From Aliihoeflea sp023389195 (GTDB lineage Bacteria > Pseudomonadota > Alphaproteobacteria > Rhizobiales > Rhizobiaceae), in contig JAEWET010000036.1 of NCBI GenBank assembly GCA_023389195.1, positions 1 to 64,000 of the forward strand: DNA of 64,000 nucleotides. The letters run 5' to 3'. Positions 17,500 through 26,078 of this stretch are shown here, in pieces. The notes under the pieces were generated by a model. The model was not told the DNA's origin. It saw only the letters and a list, made by a program, of their open reading frames with translations, and searched no databases. Within the stretch, counting starts at the first letter, position 1. Every line of letters starts with the position of its first letter. Position numbers and translations under genes: made by a program.

Positions 17500-18141
17500 T
17501 CAGGGCGCGCGGAAGTCGCGAAGCGACATCAAAAAGCGTGCCTGCTCCTCCGGATGGTCCCGGAACGCACCCGTGAAGGTCGATGTCATGGTGCTCGAGC
17601 CGGATTTGCGAATGCCGCGCATGGCCATGCACATATGCTCGGCCTCGATCACGACGGCCACGCCGCGGGGCGTCAATGCGTCCTGGATCACGCCGGCGAT
17701 CTGCGCCGTCATCGCCTCCTGCGTCTGCAGGCGGTGTGCGAAGATATCGACGACCCGCGCGATCTTCGAAAGGCCGACGACCTTGCCGTCCGGCAGATAG
17801 CCGACATGCGCCTTGCCGATGATCGGCACCATGTGGTGCTCGCAGTGCGAGTGAAACGGAATGTCGCGGATCAGGACGAGATCGTCATAGCCCGCAACTT
17901 CCTCGAAAGTGCGGCCCAGTTCTTCGAACGGGTCCTGATCGTAGCCGGAAAACATTTCCCGATAGGCTTTCGCGACGCGTTTAGGCGTATCGACCAGCCC
18001 TTCGCGGTCCGGATTGTCTCCGGTCCAGCGCAGGAGGACGCGCACCGCCGCTTCGACTTCGACCTGTGTCGGCCGCGGCTGCTGTTCGAGGGTCGTATCG
18101 GCGTCGGCACGGTTGGGGAATGATTTCACAATTGCGTCCAT
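17500..18141 (-). CDS. folE: GTP cyclohydrolase I
   Basis: FolE converts GTP to dihydroneopterin triphosphate, the first step of tetrahydrofolate synthesis. The 213-residue protein has the zinc-binding Cys/His set in FHSHCEHHMVP and the second Cys in EAEHMCMAMRG, plus the family block QTQEAMTAQIA. Length and start (MDAIVKSFPN) match alphaproteobacterial orthologues. It is probably co-transcribed with hisI and faces the Fe-S scaffold gene divergently. Confidence 0.96.
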   Translation of the reverse strand: MDAIVKSFPNRADADTTLEQQPRPTQVEVEAAVRVLLRWTGDNPDREGLVDTPKRVAKAYREMFSGYDQDPFEELGRTFEEVAGYDDLVLIRDIPFHSHCEHHMVPIIGKAHVGYLPDGKVVGLSKIARVVDIFAHRLQTQEAMTAQIAGVIQDALTPRGVAVVIEAEHMCMAMRGIRKSGSSTMTSTFTGAFRDHPEEQARFLMSLRDFRAP

Positions 18142-18382
18142 GAAAGGCGTCTCCCGTAGTTCCCCTCTACGGAGGAACGAGTTGAACGGACCACAGCCTT
18201 TCCCGGAATTTTTGGCAGATCCTGCCGTCGATCCGAAATGGCGTGCATGCGGCCAACCCTCTTTCGCCGGCACGGCTTGTCGGGTCGATCGCACAACCAC
18301 TATATATTCGCCTATCGGCCGATGAAAAGGCATGGCAGCGGCGACGATTTGTTCAGCCGCGCCGCAGGAGCTGGAAACTGCG

Positions 18383-18829
18383 ATGATCGATGACGTCTAC
18401 AACGCTAAAATCCTGGGGTTTGCGGGCAACATCGAACGGCTCGGCCGCCTGTCCGACCCGGACGCGAGCGCGACCGCCCATTCCAAGCTCTGCGGCTCGA
18501 CCGTCACCATTGACCTCAGGATGGACGGCGACGAGGTGGTCGATTTTGCCCATGAGGTGAAGGCCTGTGCGCTCGGGCAGGCATCCTCCTCCATCATGGC
18601 TCGCCATGTCGTCGGCGCCCGCGCCGACGAATTGCGCTCCGTGCGCGAGACGATGCGTCGCATGCTCAAGGAAAACGGCACGCCGCCCGAAGGCCGCTTC
18701 GCCGACCTGCGCTACCTCGAGCCCGTCCGCGACTACAAGGCCCGCCACGCCTCGACCATGCTCACCTTCGACGCCGTCGTCGACGCCATCGACCAGATCG
18801 AGAAGAAGCGCGCCGGACAGGCGGCCTGA
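18383..18829 (+). CDS. NifU/IscU-like iron-sulfur cluster assembly scaffold
   Basis: A 148-residue protein of the NifU N-terminal/SufU-like family that can hold a nascent Fe-S cluster. Two of the usual Cys ligands are visible in SKLCGSTV (about residue 37) and VKACALGQASSS (about residue 64); a third Cys at the usual C-terminal place is not evident, so scaffold activity is not certain. The start MIDDVYNAKIL is typical of the family. yidD begins 5 bases after its stop, indicating translational coupling. Confidence 0.82.
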   Translation: MIDDVYNAKILGFAGNIERLGRLSDPDASATAHSKLCGSTVTIDLRMDGDEVVDFAHEVKACALGQASSSIMARHVVGARADELRSVRETMRRMLKENGTPPEGRFADLRYLEPVRDYKARHASTMLTFDAVVDAIDQIEKKRAGQAA

Positions 18830-18834
18830 TTGCC

Positions 18835-19173
18835 GTGGACGATTTGCCGAAGACGCGCAACTGGTCCGGCGCCTGGCCGCGCACGCCGGGACGGCTGTTC
18901 GGCACCGGGTTCGTCCGTCTCTACCAGCTCACGCTCTCCGGCTTTGTCGGCAATTCGTGCCGGCACTACCCGACCTGCTCGGAATTCGCATATGAGGCCA
19001 TCGCGCGGCATGGCTTGTGGCGCGGCGGGTTCATAGGGCTCTTTCGTGTCATGCGCTGCGGGCCCGGCGGCACGCACGGCATCGACCTCGTGCCCGAACG
19101 GCTCGACCGCGATCAGGCATGGTATGCGCCCTGGCGTTTGTGGCGCGTCAGCCGCAAGAGTGGCGCGGCCTGA
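18835..19173 (+). CDS. yidD: Membrane protein insertion efficiency factor YidD
   Basis: YidD (112 residues) is a small amphipathic inner-membrane-associated protein that aids YidC-dependent insertion. The diagnostic Cys-rich block is present: CRHYPTCSEFAYEAI and RVMRCGPGGTHGIDLVP. The GTG start follows the upstream stop by five bases. It lies with an Fe-S scaffold gene and thrS rather than with rnpA/yidC, an arrangement I associate with rhizobia. Confidence 0.92.
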   Translation: MDDLPKTRNWSGAWPRTPGRLFGTGFVRLYQLTLSGFVGNSCRHYPTCSEFAYEAIARHGLWRGGFIGLFRVMRCGPGGTHGIDLVPERLDRDQAWYAPWRLWRVSRKSGAA

Positions 19174-19259
19174 CCTTGTCCGTGCCCGATTGATCGGCTA
19201 CACGCGCGGACATCGACAACCACCTGCGCTCGTTTGCAGGACTGGATAGGAAGCATTCC

Positions 19260-21233
19260 ATGCCCGAAGTCTCCCTGACATTTCCCGATGGTTCCGTTCG
19301 CGCGCACGATGCCGCGGCGACGGGGGCCGATCTCGCAAACTCCATCTCCAAGTCGCTTGCCAAGAAGGCCGTCGCCTACGCCGTCGATGGTCAGGTGCGC
19401 GACCTGTCCGAGCCGCTCGGCGCCGATGGCGCGGTCGAGATCATCACGCGCAGCGATCCGCGCGCGCTGGAGCTGATCCGCCACGACGCCGCCCACGTGC
19501 TCGCCGAGGCGGTGCAGGAGCTTTGGCCCGGCACGCAGGTCACCATCGGCCCCGTCATCGAGAACGGCTTCTACTACGATTTCGCACGCGACACGCCCTT
19601 CACGCTCGACGATCTGCCGGTCATCGAGAAGAAGATGCGCGAGATCATCGGCCGCAACAAACCCTTCACCAGAGAAGTCTGGACGCGCGAGAAGGCGCGG
19701 CAGGTCTTCGCCGACAAGGGCGAGGCGTACAAGGTCGAGCTGATCGACGCCATCCCGGCGGACCAGGACCTGAAAATTTACGCGCAGGGCGACTGGTTCG
19801 ATCTTTGCCGCGGGCCGCACATGGCCTCGACGGGCCAGGTCGGCAATGCCTTCAAGCTGATGAAGGTCGCCGGCGCCTACTGGCGCGGCGATTCCAACAA
19901 TCCGATGCTGACGCGTATCTACGGAACGGCCTGGGCCGAGCAGGCCGAACTCGACGCCTATCTCCACATGCTGGAGGAAGCCGAGAAGCGCGATCATCGC
20001 CGGCTCGGGCGCGAAATGGACCTTTTCCATTTCCAGGAGGAAGGGCCGGGCGTCGTGTTCTGGCACGCGAAGGGCTGGCGGATGTTCCAGAAGCTGACGG
20101 CCTATATGCGCCGCCGGCTCGAAGGCGACTATGATGAGGTGAACGCACCGCAGGTGCTCGATTCATCGCTTTGGCAGACGTCGGGTCACTGGGGCTGGTA
20201 CAAGGAAAACATGTTCGCCGTGCAGTCGGCCGACCCAAAAGCCGAGGACCAGCGCGTCTTCGCCCTGAAGCCGATGAACTGTCCGGGCCACGTCCAAATC
20301 TTCAAGCACGGTTTGAAGTCCTACCGCGAACTGCCGATCCGTCTTGCCGAATTCGGTACCGTCCATCGCTATGAGCCGTCCGGCGCGCTGCATGGTCTGA
20401 TGCGCGTTCGCGGCTTCACGCAGGACGACGCGCACATCTTCTGCACTGACGAGCAGATGGCGGCCGAGTGCTTGAAGATCAACGACCTGATCCTCTCGGT
20501 CTACGAGGATTTCGGCTTTGACGAGATCGTTGTGAAGCTTTCGACGCGGCCGGAAAAGCGCGTCGGCTCCGACGCGCTCTGGGATCGCGCCGAATCGGTC
20601 ATGATGGACGTCTTGAAGCAGATCGAGGCGCAATCGGGCGGGCGCATCAAGACCGGCATCCTGCCGGGCGAGGGCGCATTCTACGGGCCGAAGTTCGAAT
20701 ATACGCTGCGCGATGCGATCGGCCGCGAATGGCAGTGCGGCACGACGCAGGTCGACTTCAACCTGCCGGAACGCTTCGGCGCCTTCTACATCGACAAGGA
20801 TTCGGAAAAGAAGCAACCGGTGATGATCCACCGCGCGATCTGTGGGTCGATGGAACGCTTCCTCGGTATCTTGATCGAGAACTTCGCCGGCCATTTCCCG
20901 CTCTGGTTCGCCCCGGTGCAGGTCGTCGTCGCGACGATCACCTCCGACGCCGACGACTACGCGAACTCCGTCGTCGCGAAACTGAAGGCCGCCGGCATCC
21001 ATGCCGAGCCGGATTTGCGCAACGAGAAGATCAACTACAAGGTCCGCGAGCACTCGATGGCCAAGGTCCCGGTCATTCTCGTCTGCGGCAAGCGCGAGGC
21101 GGAAGAGGCTACGGTCAACATGCGCCGTCTCGGATCGCGCGACCAGCAATCGCTGTCGCTGGCCGACGCGCTGGAGCAGTTGCGGCAGGAAGCGATCGCG
21201 CCGGACCTGAAGCGATTGGCTTCTGCAAACTGA
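19260..21233 (+). CDS. thrS: Threonyl-tRNA synthetase
   Basis: The 657-residue class II synthetase charges tRNA-Thr. Domains in order: TGS (residues 1-60), the editing domain with HDAAHVLAEA (about 75-85) and the CRGPH segment, the catalytic core with the zinc Cys in KPMNCPGH, motif 2 around GLMRVRGFTQDDAHIFC and motif 3 HRAICGSMERFLGIL, then the anticodon-binding domain (from about 555). The ATG has AGGAAG upstream. An intrinsic terminator follows. No T-box or threonine attenuator was seen in the short leader. Confidence 0.97.
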   Translation: MPEVSLTFPDGSVRAHDAAATGADLANSISKSLAKKAVAYAVDGQVRDLSEPLGADGAVEIITRSDPRALELIRHDAAHVLAEAVQELWPGTQVTIGPVIENGFYYDFARDTPFTLDDLPVIEKKMREIIGRNKPFTREVWTREKARQVFADKGEAYKVELIDAIPADQDLKIYAQGDWFDLCRGPHMASTGQVGNAFKLMKVAGAYWRGDSNNPMLTRIYGTAWAEQAELDAYLHMLEEAEKRDHRRLGREMDLFHFQEEGPGVVFWHAKGWRMFQKLTAYMRRRLEGDYDEVNAPQVLDSSLWQTSGHWGWYKENMFAVQSADPKAEDQRVFALKPMNCPGHVQIFKHGLKSYRELPIRLAEFGTVHRYEPSGALHGLMRVRGFTQDDAHIFCTDEQMAAECLKINDLILSVYEDFGFDEIVVKLSTRPEKRVGSDALWDRAESVMMDVLKQIEAQSGGRIKTGILPGEGAFYGPKFEYTLRDAIGREWQCGTTQVDFNLPERFGAFYIDKDSEKKQPVMIHRAICGSMERFLGILIENFAGHFPLWFAPVQVVVATITSDADDYANSVVAKLKAAGIHAEPDLRNEKINYKVREHSMAKVPVILVCGKREAEEATVNMRRLGSRDQQSLSLADALEQLRQEAIAPDLKRLASAN

Positions 21234-21240
21234 GAAATCG

Positions 21241-21264
21241 GGGGCGGCTTCGGTCGCCCCTTTT
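21241..21264 (+). terminator. Intrinsic terminator after thrS
   Basis: GGGGCG (21241-21246) and CGCCCC (21255-21260) form a stem around a GCTTCGGT loop, directly followed by TTTT. It lies 8 bases after the thrS stop and before the acyltransferase gene. Confidence 0.85.
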
Positions 21265-21301
21265 CACATGGCTGTCACGGCGCTGCGCGACAATTGTCAT
21301 C

Positions 21302-22180
21302 ATGATCGCGATCCGACGCCAGTGCCTCTTTCCAGAGCTCACCTACGCCAATGACGGCCACCGCCGGCTGCAGCGTTTCCTGATCGAGCATATCGAGAGC
21401 CTTGCGGGGCGCGACCGTTTCGCAGCGCTCTACGACATCTGGCGCCGCGACGTCGCGCCGGGCGGTGTCGACCTCTTCTCCACGATGCTGCGCATGGTCG
21501 GGATCGAGCTTCGCATCGAAGGCGTCTGGCCGCCGGCGCGCCTGCCCGACACGCCTCTGGTCATGGTCGCAAACCATCCGTTCGGAATTGCCGATGGCAT
21601 CGCGATCCTGGCGCTCGCCGAGCGGCTCGGTCGGCCGTTCCGCGTGATGATCCACAAGGATCTGATGCGGATTTCGGAGATGGCGCCCTACGCGTTGCCG
21701 ATCGACTTCTCCGAAACCCGCGAGGCGGTCGCCGCCAATCTGGCCGTGCGCAACGAGGCGCTGCGTCTCTTGAAGGAGGGCGTCACCATCGTCGTCTTCC
21801 CGGCAGGCGGCGTCGCCACCGCGATGCGGATTGTCGGGAAGGCGAGCGATCTGGAATGGAAGATGTTCCCGGCCCGGTTGGTTCGCGATGCACGCGCATC
21901 CGTCGTCCCGTTGCATTTCGCGGGCCAGAACAGCCGCTGGTTTCACCTTGCCAGCCGTTTTTCGATGACGCTGCGGACCGCCCTTCTGATCCCGGAATTC
22001 ACGAAGCGCGCCGGCCGCCCGATGGACGTGCGCATCGGCCCCGTCATTCACGCCGACGAATTCAATCGTGAGCGCAAGGCGATCCTTGAACGGATGTACC
22101 GGGCTGTTTTCGACCTTGCCACCGACCGCCGATCCCGCCCGGCAGCGCCGGCCGCCATCGGCGATCTCTCGGTCGGCTAA
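21302..22180 (+). CDS. Lysophospholipid acyltransferase-like protein (PlsC family)
   Basis: A 292-residue protein of the glycerolipid acyltransferase superfamily. The catalytic block ANHPFGIADG lies near residue 92-101, the phosphate-binding region VIHKDLMR follows, and the conserved FPAGGVATA (motif III equivalent) is near residue 165. It probably transfers an acyl group to a phospholipid or ornithine-lipid precursor; related rhizobial proteins make ornithine lipid (OlsA-like) but the exact substrate is not readable. The stop overlaps the stop of the convergent gene by 4 bases. Confidence 0.8.
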   Translation: MIAIRRQCLFPELTYANDGHRRLQRFLIEHIESLAGRDRFAALYDIWRRDVAPGGVDLFSTMLRMVGIELRIEGVWPPARLPDTPLVMVANHPFGIADGIAILALAERLGRPFRVMIHKDLMRISEMAPYALPIDFSETREAVAANLAVRNEALRLLKEGVTIVVFPAGGVATAMRIVGKASDLEWKMFPARLVRDARASVVPLHFAGQNSRWFHLASRFSMTLRTALLIPEFTKRAGRPMDVRIGPVIHADEFNRERKAILERMYRAVFDLATDRRSRPAAPAAIGDLSVG

Positions 22181-23313
22181 TCGCCGGAAGCGTCGATCCG
22201 CTCGCCGCCATTTTCATCGGCGATGACCTCGACATCGCTGTTGCGGCCGGCGACGACCCTGAATTCGCGCTGGTAAAGGCGTTCGCGGTTGCGCGCGACG
22301 GCGACATACTCGCCTTCCGCGAGCACCATCGAGGCGAATGCGCCGACGCTTTCGCGCACGATGTCGCCCGAATCAGTCAGCACCGCCCAGGACGTGTCGG
22401 CGATTGCCTCACCGCCCGCCTCGCGCACGAGCTTCATCGTGATCTCGGCCGCCTTGTGCTCGACGGTCGCCTCGGTCAACTGGCCGGCCTCGACGCGGAT
22501 GTCGGAGCGGATCACTGCATTGACGTTCCCATAGGTCGAGACGACGTGGTAGGTGCCGCTGTTGAGACGCACGACGGCTTTGGGGCTGACGTTCGGCACG
22601 ATCAGCGCACGCTCTCCGGCCGCGTCGCCGGCGCCTTCATAGATCGAGAAGCGCAGTTTGTCGGGCGGAATGCCGGCACCGCCCGAGAGCACGGCGTCGA
22701 GCTTCAGCCCGCCTGCGTCGAGCACGAACTGCTCGTCGCGCGCATTGGGGCCGAGGGTGATGCGCTTCGTGGCGCCCGCCCGGCCGAACGTCGCATGGAC
22801 GAGGTAGCTGCCCGGATCGAGCTGGAAATTGCTGGTGCCGCCCTGCGCGGTCGCGATCAGCGGCAGCCGCCCGTCCGGTCCCGGTTCCGGCCGGAAGACG
22901 CGCCAGACCATGCCGCGTTCGATCTCCGAACCCTCGCCCGTCAGTCGGGCCGACAAGGTGAGCGATCCGGCGCCGGGCATCGCAAGCGGTACTCCGATCG
23001 ACGGCGCGGCATATCCGGTAATGCCGGGCAGTTCGATCTGCGGCAATGGCGAGGGGAGCTGGATCTGCGGCAGCGCGCCGACGCCGCCGTCGGGCTGCGA
23101 CTGGATAGGGGGCAGCGAAAGGGGTGGCGGTGTCGTCGCGCCGGGAATTTCGAGCCGCGGCATGCCGCCGCTCGGCGCTCCGAAACCCAGATTGCGGCCA
23201 GGACCGGGTCCGCCACCGAATCCGCCCCCAAGGCCGCTGGGTCCACCATCCTGCGCCTGCGCCGGCAGGGCGCCCGCCATCAAGGCGAGAAGGACGGCAT
23301 GGATCAGTCGCAT
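22177..23313 (-). CDS. Secreted protein of unknown function with Gly/Pro-rich N-terminus
   Basis: A 378-residue protein with a clear signal peptide (MRLIHAVLLALMAGALPAQA). The mature N-terminus is Gly-rich (about residues 22-50) and then Pro/Leu/Gln-rich up to about residue 100. The rest looks like two or three beta-rich repeats of about 75 residues, each with a pattern such as LDPGSYLVHATFGRAGATK, LNSGTYHVVSTYGNVNA and LAEGEYVAVARNRER, probably carboxypeptidase-regulatory or Ig-like folds. It is likely periplasmic. No family name can be given with confidence. It stands alone between two convergent or divergent neighbours. Confidence 0.75.
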   Translation of the reverse strand: MRLIHAVLLALMAGALPAQAQDGGPSGLGGGFGGGPGPGRNLGFGAPSGGMPRLEIPGATTPPPLSLPPIQSQPDGGVGALPQIQLPSPLPQIELPGITGYAAPSIGVPLAMPGAGSLTLSARLTGEGSEIERGMVWRVFRPEPGPDGRLPLIATAQGGTSNFQLDPGSYLVHATFGRAGATKRITLGPNARDEQFVLDAGGLKLDAVLSGGAGIPPDKLRFSIYEGAGDAAGERALIVPNVSPKAVVRLNSGTYHVVSTYGNVNAVIRSDIRVEAGQLTEATVEHKAAEITMKLVREAGGEAIADTSWAVLTDSGDIVRESVGAFASMVLAEGEYVAVARNRERLYQREFRVVAGRNSDVEVIADENGGERIDASGD

Positions 23314-23465
23314 TGTGAACGGTCTGGCACGGGAAACATGCCTTGCGTTGAACCCGAAACCGGTGGCAATTTCAAGGCTCCAGACAGCGCCGACGTGCCG
23401 GTTCGTTCACCGTGCGATCGCCGTTCTTCCCGCCAATTCAATCCCTTGGAAGAGGAAACCCAGAT

Positions 23466-24044
23466 TTGACGTCTTCGACGATCGAATTCCTTCTCAACAG
23501 GAAGTCCGCACCCATTGCCGAGTTGCACGCGCCCGGGCCCTCCGACGATGAAATCCGTACGCTTCTGACCATCGCCGCACGGGTGCCCGATCACGGCCGC
23601 CTCGCGCCCTGGCGGTTCATCGTCTATCGCGGCGAAGCGCGGGAACGTGTCGGCGAAAAGCTTGCGGAACTCGCCGAAAAGCGCGAAGGCCCGCTCACCG
23701 ATGCACGCCGCGAGCAGGAGCGCACACGTTTTTCGCGCGCACCGCTGGTCATCGGCGTCGTCCACGTGCCGCGCGACAATCCGAAGATCCCGCAATGGGA
23801 GATGTTCCTGTCGGGCGGCGCCGTCGCGATGAACCTCCTCGTTGCCGCCGGCGCCATGGGCTATGGCGCGAACTGGATCACCAACTGGTATTCGGATGTC
23901 GAAGAGGGCAGGGCGATCCTTGGCCTCAAGCCGGAGGAGCGCGTCATCGGCTTCGTCCATATCGGCTCCTTCGACGGCGAGGCGTTCGAGCGCCCGCGCC
24001 CCGACATCGACGCGCTGATCACCGAATTCGGAGCCACTTCCTGA
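23466..24044 (+). CDS. Nitroreductase family protein
   Basis: A 192-residue FMN-dependent nitroreductase-like enzyme. Signs of the family are the FMN-binding RKSAP segment near the N-terminus, RVPDHGRLAPWRFIV around residues 40-55, the AVAMNLLVAAGAMGYGANWIT helix and the closing ERPRPD. These enzymes reduce nitro groups, quinones or enones with NAD(P)H; the substrate is unknown. I choose the TTG start (MTSSTIEFLLNRKS) with AGAGGA upstream; an ATG at 23412 adds 18 residues without similarity. The stop overlaps the start of the flavin reductase gene by one base. Confidence 0.85.
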   Translation: MTSSTIEFLLNRKSAPIAELHAPGPSDDEIRTLLTIAARVPDHGRLAPWRFIVYRGEARERVGEKLAELAEKREGPLTDARREQERTRFSRAPLVIGVVHVPRDNPKIPQWEMFLSGGAVAMNLLVAAGAMGYGANWITNWYSDVEEGRAILGLKPEERVIGFVHIGSFDGEAFERPRPDIDALITEFGATS

Positions 24045-24652
24045 TGTTCTACGAACCGAAGAACGGCCACGGCCTGCCGCACGATCCGTCGAAGGCGATC
24101 GTCTCGCCGCGCCCGATCGGCTGGGTCTCGACACTGTCCGGCGAGGGCGCACTGAATCTTGCGCCCTACTCCTTCTTCAACGCGCTGACGACCACGCCCT
24201 TCCTCGTCATGTTCTCTTCGGAAGGCGAAAAGGACAGCATCGTCAATGCGCGGGCAACGGGCGAGTTCGTCATCAACCTTGCCAGCCGCGATCTCGCCGA
24301 AGCGATGAACGCCAGCGCTGTCGACGCGCCGTACGGCACGAGCGAGTTCGACTACGCCAGGCTCGAAACCGCGCCGTCGACGCTGGTCGCACCCCCGCGC
24401 GTCGCGCATGCCCATGCCGCGCTCGAATGCAGGGTCACCGAGATTTTCCAGCCGATCGGTCTGAACGGCAAGCATTCGGCTGCAACCGTCGTCATCGGCG
24501 AAGTCATCGGCGTCTATATCGACGACGGTGTCCTGACGAATGGCCTATTCGACGTCGTCAAGGCGGGCAATCTCGCCCGCCTTGGCTACATGGACTACAC
24601 GTCTGTCACCGAAACCTTCGCTATGCGCCGCCCCCGCTGGAACGCCGACTAG
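24044..24652 (+). CDS. Flavin reductase-like FMN-binding protein
   Basis: A 202-residue protein of the flavin reductase/split-barrel FMN-binding family. The block SPRPIGWVSTLSGEGALNLAPYSFFNALTT-like (residues about 25-55) is characteristic of the FMN site, and NARATGEFVINL follows. It may supply reduced flavin or act as an oxidoreductase itself. The ATG overlaps the TGA of the nitroreductase gene (TGATG), so the two are translated together and may act in one redox pathway. Its stop overlaps the stop of the convergent CoA lyase gene. Confidence 0.85.
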   Translation: MFYEPKNGHGLPHDPSKAIVSPRPIGWVSTLSGEGALNLAPYSFFNALTTTPFLVMFSSEGEKDSIVNARATGEFVINLASRDLAEAMNASAVDAPYGTSEFDYARLETAPSTLVAPPRVAHAHAALECRVTEIFQPIGLNGKHSAATVVIGEVIGVYIDDGVLTNGLFDVVKAGNLARLGYMDYTSVTETFAMRRPRWNAD

Positions 24653-25521
24653 GCGGTCCCGGCAGCCTGCGCGCGCGCGATCAGGCGTTCGGCGCGCCGC
24701 AGGTGGGGACGGTCGTACATTGCGCCGTCGATGCCGACGACGCCGGGGTTGCCGGCCGCTTCAAACGCATCGATCACCGCTCGTGCATGGGCGACGGCCT
24801 CGCTCGACGGCGTGAAGACCTCGTTGATGATCGGCACCTGCGCCGGATGGATCGCCATCCGCCCGGTGAACCCATCGCGGATGCCAGCGACGCAGTCCTT
24901 GCGAAAGGCATCCTCGTCGCGGAAATTCGGGAACACCGTGTCGATCGCGGCCGCCTGCGCTGCGCTCGCAGCCAGCAGCGTCACCGCCCGCGCCAGTTTG
25001 AAGACATCGGTGTAGGCGCCCGTCTCGTCCCGCGTTGCGCTCGCGCCGATGTCGGCCGAAAGATCCTCCGCCCCCCATGTCAGCGCGCCGAGCCGGGCAT
25101 GAGCGCGGTAGGTCGAACCGGCGAGCACGCTCGCGCTCGTCTCGGTGATGATGGGGATGATCCGCGTTGCCCCATCCTCGATCCCGTGGTCGGCTTCGTG
25201 GACGCGCAGCTTGGCCGACAGATGCTCCAGATCGGCATATCCGCTGCATTTCGGCAGCATGATCGCATCGGGCCGCGCAGCTATCACGGCCGCCAGATCG
25301 TCATCGGTGAGGCCGGTCGTCAAATCGTTGACGCGGACGACGAGCTGCGGCCCGCCCGGCCGCCGCCCCGCGACGAAGTCACGCGACAGTTCGCGCGCCG
25401 CCGGCTTGTTGGCCGCGGATACAGAATCCTCCAGATCGAGGATCAACGCGTCGGCGCCGGAGTCGAGGCCCTTGTCGAGCTTGCGCTCCGAATCGCCGGG
25501 AACGAAAAGCAGCGAGCGCAT
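24649..25521 (-). CDS. HpcH/HpaI aldolase family CoA-ester lyase (CitE-like)
   Basis: A 290-residue enzyme of the CitE/malyl-CoA lyase family, which cleave or form C-C bonds next to a CoA thioester. Visible are SLLFVPGDSERK at the N-terminus, ALILDLEDSV (metal-binding region, about residue 28-36), MLPKCSGYAD, IIPIITETSAS and the C-terminal GRMAIHPAQVPIINEVF, which binds CoA. The substrate (malyl-, methylmalyl- or citramalyl-CoA) is not determined. The ATG overlaps the TGA of the upstream MaoC gene, so they form an operon. Confidence 0.88.
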   Translation of the reverse strand: MRSLLFVPGDSERKLDKGLDSGADALILDLEDSVSAANKPAARELSRDFVAGRRPGGPQLVVRVNDLTTGLTDDDLAAVIAARPDAIMLPKCSGYADLEHLSAKLRVHEADHGIEDGATRIIPIITETSASVLAGSTYRAHARLGALTWGAEDLSADIGASATRDETGAYTDVFKLARAVTLLAASAAQAAAIDTVFPNFRDEDAFRKDCVAGIRDGFTGRMAIHPAQVPIINEVFTPSSEAVAHARAVIDAFEAAGNPGVVGIDGAMYDRPHLRRAERLIARAQAAGTA

Positions 25522-25973
25522 CAGGCGGGTTTCCTCAGCATCATGGCCTGGCGCGTGCATTTCGCCACCAGCACGTCGTTCTGGTTATAGGCGCGGTGCT
25601 CGAATTCGACGATGCCGCGATCGGCCTTCGACTTCGACGGCCGCACGCTCTTCACCTCGGTCTCCACGCGCACCGTGTCGCCGTGGAAGAGCGGATGCGG
25701 AAACACCGTGTCCGTCATCCCTAGATTGCCGATCGTCGTGCCGAGCGTCGTGTCGTGCACCGAAATCCCGATCATCAGGCCGAGCGTGAAAAGCGAGTTG
25801 ACCAGCGGCTTTCCCCACTCGCTCTTCGCCGCGAAATCGAAGTCGATGTGGAGCGGCTGCGGGTTCAGCGTCATGACCGAGAACAGCATGTTGTCGCTCT
25901 CGGTGACCGACTTGGTCAGCATATGCCGGATGACGTGTCCCGGCACGAATTCCTCGAGGTAAAGTCCTGCCAT
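25521..25973 (-). CDS. MaoC-family dehydratase
   Basis: A 150-residue single hot-dog protein of the MaoC/R-hydratase type, which adds water to or removes it from enoyl-CoA thioesters. The hydratase-2-like motif is seen as FDFAAKSEWGKPLVNSLFTLGL (Asp and Ser replacing part of the D-H pair), followed by FPHPLFHGDTVRVETEV. At 150 residues it is about half the size of mesaconyl-CoA hydratase. A strong AGGAGGAG site precedes the ATG. Translation is coupled to the CoA-ester lyase, so both probably act on the same acyl-CoA pathway. Confidence 0.85.
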   Translation of the reverse strand: MAGLYLEEFVPGHVIRHMLTKSVTESDNMLFSVMTLNPQPLHIDFDFAAKSEWGKPLVNSLFTLGLMIGISVHDTTLGTTIGNLGMTDTVFPHPLFHGDTVRVETEVKSVRPSKSKADRGIVEFEHRAYNQNDVLVAKCTRQAMMLRKPA

Positions 25974-26078
25974 GAACGGCTCCTCCTGATCGCGAACGTG
26001 ACGCGTTAAAGAACATGGTGAACCGTTCGTAAACCAATTCGAGCTAGCGTCCACGCATAGTTTGCGAAGGGGGCGGGC

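Noticed and set aside
25521..25973. MaoC protein as mesaconyl-CoA hydratase
   Set aside because: It has 150 residues, whereas that enzyme has about 340 with two hot-dog domains.
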